Shown one piece after another: positions 29,359 to 34,579 of a DNA stretch of 34,579 nucleotides. This DNA is from Roseomonas sp. (GTDB taxonomy: Bacteria; Pseudomonadota; Alphaproteobacteria; Acetobacterales; Acetobacteraceae). The notes under the pieces were generated by a model. It was given only the letters and a program-made list of their open reading frames with translations. It searched no databases and was not told the origin of the DNA. The position numbers and the translations under genes were made by a program. The stretch lies in contig JADCEV010000152.1 of NCBI GenBank assembly GCA_020249865.1, positions 1 to 34,579 of the forward strand, given 5' to 3'. Position 1 is the first letter of the stretch; every line of letters begins with the position of its first letter.

Positions 29359-30606
29359 ATGCGCAAGGCGCTTTTGCTGCTGGCGGCGCTGATTGGTGTC
29401 GCCGCCATCACGCTTTGGCTGCTCAGGCTGGGCGGTTCGGTGGAAATCCGTGCGGGTGATTTCTGGGTGGGCCTGCCTGTGCCGGTGGCAGCCGCGCTTC
29501 TGGCGCTTGGCTTCATTCTGCTGCATGGCGGCTTGCGGCTTTGGGCCTGGTCGCGCGCTGTGCCCGGCAGGTTGGGGCTACGCCGCGCCGCGCGGCGCCG
29601 GGCGGATGGTGATGCGGCCATCACGCGCGCCCTGATTGCACTCGGTGCCGGCACTGCCCCGCGTGCCCTGGAAGAAACCCGCCGCGCGCGGGCGCTTTTG
29701 GGCGATACGCCACAAACCTTGTTGTTGGCGGCTGAGGCCGAAAAACTGGCCGGCAAGGAAGACGCAGCGGGGGCGATTTTCAAGAAATTGTCGGAAGATC
29801 CCTCGGCGCGTTTCCTTGGGCTGCGCGGGCTGCTGCGGCAAGCCATGCAGCGTGAGGATTGGCCCGAAGCCCAGCGCCTGGCGCGGGAAGCGGAGGCAGC
29901 GCAACCAGGTGCGGCGTGGCTGCGCGAAGAGCGTCGGCTGCTCGCGGAACGCACGCGGGATTGGCGTGAGGCGCTGGCGCTTTGCCCACCGGATGGCCCG
30001 CGCGCGGCCTTTGCGCTCGCGGCAGCCGCAGCGGAGCCCGATGCTTCCAAGGCAGCAGAATTGGAAAAGCAAGCGGTCGCGGCGGATGTGAAATTTGCCC
30101 CAGCGGCCTTGGCGCAGGCGGCGCGGTTGATGGCGGCAGGCAGCCAGCGCCGTGCGCGCAATGTGCTGGAAGCCGCCTGGAATGCCGCCCCGCATCCGGA
30201 TTTGGGCGCGGCCTGGATTGAGGCTGTGCCGGCGCCGCTCGCCCGCGTGAAGGCGGTGGAGGACCTGACGCATCGCAACCCCGGCCACCCCGAAGCGCGG
30301 CTTTTGATGGCGCGGGTCGCGCTGGCGGCGGGGCTCACGGGCCGGGCGCGCAGTGAATTGGATGGCTTGGTGCAAAGTGGTGCAGCGGATCGGCGCGCCT
30401 TTCTGCTTTTGGCGGAATTGGAGCGCGCCGAGCATGGCGATAGCGCCGAAGGCCGCGCGGCCGAGGCTGCTTGGCTCCGCGAAGCTGCCAATGCCGCCGG
30501 CGCGCCGCGCTGGCGCTGCGATGCCTGCGGGGCGGAACACAGCGCCTGGAAGCCCGATTGTGCGGCGTGTGGCACGCTGGGGCGGATTGGTTGGTCACGG
30601 CCCTGA
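29359..30606 (+). CDS. hemY: HemY-like membrane TPR protein with C-terminal zinc ribbon
   Basis: A 415-residue protein with two N-terminal transmembrane helices (about 3-23 and 43-63) forming the HemY N-domain (GDFWVGLPVPVAAALLALG), then helical TPR-like repeats to about residue 370. The C-terminal end carries a four-cysteine motif, Cys387, Cys390, Cys401 and Cys404 (WRCDACG ... CAACG). It resembles the rubredoxin-like metal site of LapB/YciM. This is the proteobacterial HemY of unknown function, not the Bacillus protoporphyrinogen oxidase of the same name. It starts 6 bp after the Mic60-like gene. Membrane and scaffold role inferred. Confidence 0.9.
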   Translation: MRKALLLLAALIGVAAITLWLLRLGGSVEIRAGDFWVGLPVPVAAALLALGFILLHGGLRLWAWSRAVPGRLGLRRAARRRADGDAAITRALIALGAGTAPRALEETRRARALLGDTPQTLLLAAEAEKLAGKEDAAGAIFKKLSEDPSARFLGLRGLLRQAMQREDWPEAQRLAREAEAAQPGAAWLREERRLLAERTRDWREALALCPPDGPRAAFALAAAAAEPDASKAAELEKQAVAADVKFAPAALAQAARLMAAGSQRRARNVLEAAWNAAPHPDLGAAWIEAVPAPLARVKAVEDLTHRNPGHPEARLLMARVALAAGLTGRARSELDGLVQSGAADRRAFLLLAELERAEHGDSAEGRAAEAAWLREAANAAGAPRWRCDACGAEHSAWKPDCAACGTLGRIGWSRP

Positions 30607-30673
30607 CGCAGCCCACCTTGCCCGATGGCGCAAGCGCTGTATGGAAGCGCCAGGATTTGACAAGGAACTGGCC

Positions 30674-31378
30674 ATGGCCCTGACCCCCGCCCAGAAGACC
30701 GCGCTTGAAGCGGTCACCACCGCAACGCTGACGACCGTTTTGCTCAAGAAGGGCGTGCGCTTCTGCTACATCGCGGGATCGAACCCGATCGTGCAGGGTG
30801 ATCGTCGGCGCATTGTGGGCCCTGCCTTTACGCTCCGCTTCACGCCGACGCGGGAAGATTTGGCAACGGTGGATAGCTGGTCCTCACCGCGTTCCACGCG
30901 CGCTGCGATTGAAGAAATGCCAGAAGGTTGCGTTGCCGTGGCTGATGCGATGGGCAGCAAGGCGGCGGGGATTTTCGGCGATATCCTGTGTGCGCGTATG
31001 GCGAAGAAGGGTGTCGCTGGCCTGGTGACAGATGGCGTGGTGCGCGATGGCGCGGGCGTGATTGGCACGGGCCTGCCGGTTTACTGCCAAGGCTATGTCG
31101 CGCCGGCTTCTGTGGCGGCGCTGAATTTCGTCGGCTGGCAGGAAACCATTGGCTGCGGCGGTGTCACCGTTGTGCCGGGCGATATCATTGTGGCGGATGC
31201 CGATGGCGCGGTGGTGATCCCGCAAGCGCTGCTGGATGCCGTGGTGGAAGCCGCGGTGGAACAGGAACGGCTGGAAGCCTGGATCATGGAAGAAGTCGGC
31301 AAGGGCGTGCCTCTGCCCGGCCTTTACCCGCCCAATGCCGAGACCAAGGCGCGCTACGAAGCCACCCGCAAGGGTTGA
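30674..31378 (+). CDS. RraA-family protein (possible 4-hydroxy-4-methyl-2-oxoglutarate-type aldolase)
   Basis: A 234-residue protein of the RraA/HMG-aldolase fold. The active-site segment GDILCARMAKKGVAGLVTDG is followed by VVRDGAGV, with Arg124 and Asp125 in the position of the catalytic RD pair of class II pyruvate aldolases. The protein may therefore be an aldolase and not the RNase E regulator RraA, which is shorter. A C-terminal extension of about 40 residues (EERLEAW-like, PPNAETKARYEATRKG) is typical of the longer family members. The ATG at 30674 has AAGGAA before it; an ATG 33 bp upstream is in frame but not family-like. It lies 67 bp after hemY and converges on an amidohydrolase gene. 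Confidence 0.88.
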   Translation: MALTPAQKTALEAVTTATLTTVLLKKGVRFCYIAGSNPIVQGDRRRIVGPAFTLRFTPTREDLATVDSWSSPRSTRAAIEEMPEGCVAVADAMGSKAAGIFGDILCARMAKKGVAGLVTDGVVRDGAGVIGTGLPVYCQGYVAPASVAALNFVGWQETIGCGGVTVVPGDIIVADADGAVVIPQALLDAVVEAAVEQERLEAWIMEEVGKGVPLPGLYPPNAETKARYEATRKG

Positions 31379-31386
31379 TTTGAAAA

Positions 31387-31406
31387 GGGGGGCTTTGCAG
31401 CCCCCC
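31387..31406. terminator. Bidirectional terminator between RraA-family and amidohydrolase genes
   Basis: GGGGGGCT (31387-31394) and AGCCCCCC (31399-31406) form a perfect 8-bp stem with a 4-base loop (GCAA on the minus strand). AAAA precedes it and AATTTTC follows, giving U-tracts on both strands. It lies 8 bp after one stop codon and 5 bp before the other. Confidence 0.9.
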
Positions 31407-31411
31407 AATTT

Positions 31412-32266
31412 TCAAAACCCATAAAGCCGCGCAGGGTTTTCCACCAGGACGCGGCGGCGTTCCGCATCACTCGGCGCCCATTGGCCGAGCAAATCAAGCA
31501 AATGGCCATCTTCCGGCATCCAGTGCTGCAAGCTTGGATGCGGCCAATCCGTGCCCCACACCGCGCGATCCGGCGCGGCATCCAAAAGCGCCCGCGCAAA
31601 GGGCGCCACATCGGCAAAGGGTGGCCCGCCCGAGATGCGATAGCCGGAAATCTTCACCCAGCATTGCGGGCTTTCCAGCATCTTGAGCAGCGCCTTGAAG
31701 CCTGCGCCATTCAACCCTTCGCTGGTTTTCACCCCGCCCATGTGATCCACCACCACCGGCACCGGTAGCGTCGCAAGACGCGGCGCCAATTCCGGCAATT
31801 GATGGCCTTCCGCGTAAAGCTGCAAATGCCAGCCAAGAGGTGCGATGCGCCGCGCCAAAGCTTCCAATTGTTCAAGCGGCGTTCCATTGCCGCTGACAGC
31901 ATTGAAGCGCACGCCGCGCGTGCCGCGCGCATGCAGTTTCTTGAGCGCGGCATCATCAAAACTATCGTCAATCACGACAACAACGCGCGCACAATCCAGG
32001 CCGAATTGCTCCGCGGCATCAAGCGAGACTTCATTCTGCGTGCCATAGACACTCGGCTGCACAATCACCATGCGTTCAATGCCAAGTGCCGTGGCCATGC
32101 GCTGATAATCGGCAATGGTCGCTGCCTGCGGGTCATAATGCCGCCCCGCATCAAGCGGGAAGCGATCATAAGGCCCGAAGATATGAAAATGGCAGTCGCA
32201 GGACAGCGCGGGCGCTCGCCAGGAAGGGCGCGGCGTGGTGGCAAGCGGCGGCAGGCAGGGTTTCAT
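31412..32266 (-). CDS. Amidohydrolase family protein (LigI/TIM-barrel lactonase-like)
   Basis: A 284-residue metal-dependent hydrolase of the amidohydrolase-2 family. The N-terminal CDCHFHIFGP supplies the HxH metal motif. VVVDHMGG and GTDWPHPS carry the later histidine and the aspartate, and the C-terminal ENPARLYGF is typical. Close families include 2-pyrone-4,6-dicarboxylate lactonase and sugar-acid lactonases. An in-frame ATG at 32299 exists, but the ATG at 32266 has a GAAGGAAA ribosome binding site and clears the nitroreductase stop by 13 bp. It is last in the dihydroorotase-nitroreductase-amidohydrolase operon. Substrate unknown. Confidence 0.9.
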   Translation of the reverse strand: MKPCLPPLATTPRPSWRAPALSCDCHFHIFGPYDRFPLDAGRHYDPQAATIADYQRMATALGIERMVIVQPSVYGTQNEVSLDAAEQFGLDCARVVVVIDDSFDDAALKKLHARGTRGVRFNAVSGNGTPLEQLEALARRIAPLGWHLQLYAEGHQLPELAPRLATLPVPVVVDHMGGVKTSEGLNGAGFKALLKMLESPQCWVKISGYRISGGPPFADVAPFARALLDAAPDRAVWGTDWPHPSLQHWMPEDGHLLDLLGQWAPSDAERRRVLVENPARLYGF

Positions 32267-32279
32267 TGCGTTTCCTTCT

Positions 32280-32975
32280 CTATTCGCCCCAACCCGCAAA
32301 GCGCGCGAAATCCCGCGCCGGGGCGCGTTCCGTCACCAGGCTGTTTTCCACCGCATCCGGGTCCGCATAGCCAAGCGCCATGCCGCAAACCAGCATTTCC
32401 TCGGGCGGGATTTCCAGCATGGTTTGGATGGTGCGGTGATAGGGCATGAAGGCCGCTTGCGGGCAGGTATCCAAGCCCATGCCGCGCGCCGCCACCATCA
32501 CATTTTCCAGGAACATGCCGTAATCCAGCCAGGAACCCTGTTCCAGATCGCGATGGATGGTGAAGATCAACCCAACCGGCGCGCCGAAGAAAATCAGATT
32601 GCGCCCGTGTTGCACGCGCATCCTTTCATTCTCACCCTTCGCAATGCCGAGCAGCGCGTAAAGATCCCAACCCACCTTGCGGCGGCGGCCGTGATAGGGC
32701 TCAAAAAACTTGCGCGGATAATATTGGTATTCGGATTCGGGGGTGACGCCGCTGGCGTGTTCCGCCATCAGCGCATCACATAACCGCTTGAGCGGCGCGC
32801 CGGTCAGCGCATGTACCTTCCAGGGCTGGATATTGCTGCCCGAAGGGGCGCGCGCCGCAACATCCAGCAGATGTTCCACATCCGCCTGCGGCACAGGCTG
32901 CGGCAAGAAGGCCCGGATGGAACGGCGTGAGGTGATCGCCGCTTCCACCGCCTGTTGCGCGGCAGCGTCCAGCAT
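32280..32975 (-). CDS. Nitroreductase family protein
   Basis: A 231-residue FMN-dependent oxidoreductase. The N-terminal SRRSIRAFLPQPV and ARAPSGSNIQPWKVHAL are the FMN-binding signatures. The central GSWLDYGMFLENVMVAARGMGLDTCPQ and the C-terminal GMALGYADPDA complete the fold. Members reduce nitroaromatics or quinones, and some act on flavins; nothing here decides. Its start codon shares one base with the stop of the dihydroorotase gene (TGATG), so they are coupled. Normal length, no missing motif. Confidence 0.93.
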   Translation of the reverse strand: MLDAAAQQAVEAAITSRRSIRAFLPQPVPQADVEHLLDVAARAPSGSNIQPWKVHALTGAPLKRLCDALMAEHASGVTPESEYQYYPRKFFEPYHGRRRKVGWDLYALLGIAKGENERMRVQHGRNLIFFGAPVGLIFTIHRDLEQGSWLDYGMFLENVMVAARGMGLDTCPQAAFMPYHRTIQTMLEIPPEEMLVCGMALGYADPDAVENSLVTERAPARDFARFAGWGE

Positions 32976-34306
32976 CAGGCGCGCCTGGTGTCAATGAATT
33001 CCACCGGGCGGCCTTGCGGCGCGCCCTGCACTTCATCATCGCGCATGGCGATATGGCCGCGCACCACCGTCATCACCGGCCAACCGCTGCAACGATGCCC
33101 GGCAAAGGGTGTCCAGCCACAGGGCGAGACGATCCAGCTATCTTCGATGGTGCGGGTTTTCTTCATATCCACCACTGTCACGTCACCATCCATGCCAACC
33201 GCAAGCCGCCCCTTGGTCTTGGCGCCATAAATCCGCGCGGGGCCGGCGCACATCAAATCCGCCAGACGCGGCAGGGAAAGCCGCCCGGCGCTGACATGGT
33301 CCAGCATCAAGGGCACAATGGTTTGAATGCCCGTCAGCCCCGCCGCGGTATCCGGCCAGGGGCGTTCCTTTGCTGCGCGGGAATGCGGCGCGTGATCCGA
33401 TCCCACGCAATCAACCGTGCCATCGGCCACCGCCTTCCAGGCCGCTTCCAAATGCCGCGCATCGCGAATGGGTGGGTTCATCACCGCATAGCCGCCAAGC
33501 CGCCCATAGGCTTCATCGGTTTGCGTCAGGTGGTTCAGCAAGACTTCGCAGCTTGCAACATCTCGGAAATCCGCGAGATAGGCCAATTCCTCCGCGGTTG
33601 AGACATGCAGGATATGCGCGCGCCGTCCGGTCTTGCGCGCCAAGGCCATCAGCCGGCGTGTGCCGAGCATCGCCGTTTCCACATCACGCCATTCCTGATG
33701 CTTGATATGCGGCATGCCGGGCGTGAACATGGGCTTGCGCGCCTGTAGCCGATATTCGTCTTCCGAATGATAGCAAATGGCGCGGCGGCCGGAACGCATC
33801 ACCGCTTCCAGGCTTTCATCATCCTCCACCAGCAAATCCCCGGTGGAGGAGCCCGCGAAAATCTTGATGGCGCAAACATTGGGCTCAAGCTCAAGCGCTG
33901 CCAGTTCGGCGATATTCGTCTTGGTGCCGCCAACATATATCCCTATGTCGCACCAGGCATGGCCGTGCACGAAGTCACGCTTGGCATTCAGCCTTTCGGT
34001 ATTGGTGATGGAAGGCGTGGTATTCGGCATGTCGAAAACCGCCGCCAGACCGCCGAGCACAGCAGCGCGGGTGCCGGTTTCCATGGTTTCCACCTTGGGG
34101 TCGCCGGGGTCGCGCAAATGCACATGCGGGTCAATCAGGCCGGGCAGCAAATGGAGGCCCTTGCAATCCACACTTTGCGCGGCTTCTGCCTGGGTCAGGT
34201 CACCAATGGCGGCGATTCGCCCGGCGCGGATGCCGATATCGGCACGCTCCACCCCCCAAGGCATCACACAATGGCCGCCCTTCAGGGCCAGATCGAAACG
34301 CGCCAT
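32975..34306 (-). CDS. pyrC: Dihydroorotase (class I, PyrC/allantoinase superfamily)
   Basis: A 443-residue zinc amidohydrolase that would interconvert carbamoyl-aspartate and dihydroorotate in pyrimidine synthesis. The metal site is complete: HVHLRDP (His61, His63), the carboxylated lysine in AIKIFAGSS (Lys148), His180 in CYHSED, His234 in HILHVS, and Asp304 in GSDHAPH. The C-terminal PCGWTPFAG and RPVEF are typical of dihydroorotase; allantoinase and dihydropyrimidinase are relatives. The ribosome binding site GGGAGGAG lies 7 bases before the ATG. It is the first gene of a three-gene operon and its upstream flank leads into a tandem repeat array. Gene symbol inferred from motifs. Confidence 0.88.
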   Translation of the reverse strand: MARFDLALKGGHCVMPWGVERADIGIRAGRIAAIGDLTQAEAAQSVDCKGLHLLPGLIDPHVHLRDPGDPKVETMETGTRAAVLGGLAAVFDMPNTTPSITNTERLNAKRDFVHGHAWCDIGIYVGGTKTNIAELAALELEPNVCAIKIFAGSSTGDLLVEDDESLEAVMRSGRRAICYHSEDEYRLQARKPMFTPGMPHIKHQEWRDVETAMLGTRRLMALARKTGRRAHILHVSTAEELAYLADFRDVASCEVLLNHLTQTDEAYGRLGGYAVMNPPIRDARHLEAAWKAVADGTVDCVGSDHAPHSRAAKERPWPDTAAGLTGIQTIVPLMLDHVSAGRLSLPRLADLMCAGPARIYGAKTKGRLAVGMDGDVTVVDMKKTRTIEDSWIVSPCGWTPFAGHRCSGWPVMTVVRGHIAMRDDEVQGAPQGRPVEFIDTRRA

Positions 34307-34379
34307 GGCAGTCTCCTCCCGGTATAGCGGTGCTACATTGCACCATGGCGCCTGTGTGAAAAGATGGCGTGTTTTGGGG

Positions 34380-34579
34380 CCGCCGATCAGATGCTTGTTT
34401 GAGCGACTGATTCACGGCTCCGGCATTCGCCTCCGCCGATCAGGCGCTTGTTTGCGCGACTGATTCACGGCTCCGGCATTCGCATCCGCCGATCAGATGC
34501 TTATTTGAGCGACTGATTCACGGCTCCGGCATTCGCCTCCGCCGATCAGGCGCTTGTTTGCGCGACTGATTCACGGCTC
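34380..34579. repeat. 53-bp tandem repeats, alternating two unit types
   Basis: Units start at 34380, 34433, 34486 and 34539, exactly 53 bp apart; the fourth is cut by the window end. All begin CCGCCGATCAG and contain GACTGATTCACGGCTC. Units 1 and 3 carry GATGCTTNTTTGAGCG, units 2 and 4 carry GGCGCTTGTTTGCGCG, so the higher-order period is 106 bp. ATCAG and CTGAT within each unit can pair as a hairpin stem. There are no unique spacers, so it is not a CRISPR. No reading frame is preserved (53 is not a multiple of 3). It lies upstream of the dihydroorotase gene. Confidence 0.92.

Noticed and set aside
28119-30575. An 818-codon open frame on the minus strand opposite the Mic60-like and hemY genes.
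   Set aside because: Its translation is Ser/Ala/Arg-rich without any domain; the plus-strand genes have family motifs and operon-type overlaps. Long antisense frames are expected in GC-rich DNA.
34380-34579. CRISPR array.
   Set aside because: The 53-bp units abut with no unique spacers and only vary at a few fixed positions.

Overview
The window is GC-rich chromosomal DNA from an alphaproteobacterium, most probably of the Acetobacteraceae/Rhodospirillales group. This rests on gene content and gene order, not on a marker gene. The main signs are hemD followed by a Mic60/mitofilin-like gene and hemY, a class I PHA synthase, a Bug-type solute-binding protein, an alphaproteobacterial-style ETF:ubiquinone oxidoreductase, and a family-4-like uracil-DNA glycosylase. 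No rRNA, tRNA, CRISPR array or intact transposon was seen.

Layout. At 1-909 lie a truncated class I aminotransferase and a proline-rich lipoprotein, both on the minus strand. At 991-4996 a plus-strand run holds phaC, a BDH2-like short-chain dehydrogenase, a small membrane protein, a fumarylacetoacetase-fold hydrolase and a YdhR-like monooxygenase. It ends in a palindromic intergenic element that supplies the stop codons of both converging genes. At 5096-10362 are gltX (-), comEC (+), a TauE/SafE-like membrane protein (-) and a uracil-DNA glycosylase (-). At 10414-13677 are ETF-QO, a glutathione transferase-like protein and a Bug receptor. At 13757-18806 four OmpA-type genes stand in tandem on the minus strand; they share a nearly identical C-terminal peptidoglycan-binding domain, have divergent barrels, and each has its own terminator-like hairpin. 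At 18807-20269 lie a geneless stretch and the wreck of an ABC importer (ATPase C-terminal half plus a permease scrap). At 20270-25652 is a divergent inositol-catabolism cluster: an inositol monophosphatase-family enzyme, an SDR and iolG on the minus strand, iolD and iolE on the plus strand, with an inverted repeat midway in the shared promoter gap. At 25656-31378 are rlmJ, gpsA, hemD, a Mic60-like gene, hemY and an RraA-family protein (+). At 31412-34306 a minus-strand operon holds dihydroorotase, nitroreductase and an amidohydrolase. At 34380-34579 a 53-bp tandem repeat array runs off the window.

How the genes work together. IolG oxidises inositol to the inosose, IolE dehydrates it and IolD opens the ring. 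The phosphatase-family enzyme and the decayed importer, which resembles the ferric/AfuABC/phosphonate class, sit in the same transcription unit. They suggest that the cluster once took up a phosphorylated cyclitol, dephosphorylated it and fed it into this route. iolA, iolB, iolC and a regulator are not in the window. The SDR/fumarylacetoacetase-fold pair beside phaC fits either the last steps of a deoxy-sugar-acid (L-fuconate type) pathway or 3-hydroxybutyrate metabolism. The most unusual features are the OmpA array, the decayed cyclitol-phosphate module, the palindromic element between ydhR and gltX, and the alternating 53-bp repeats.
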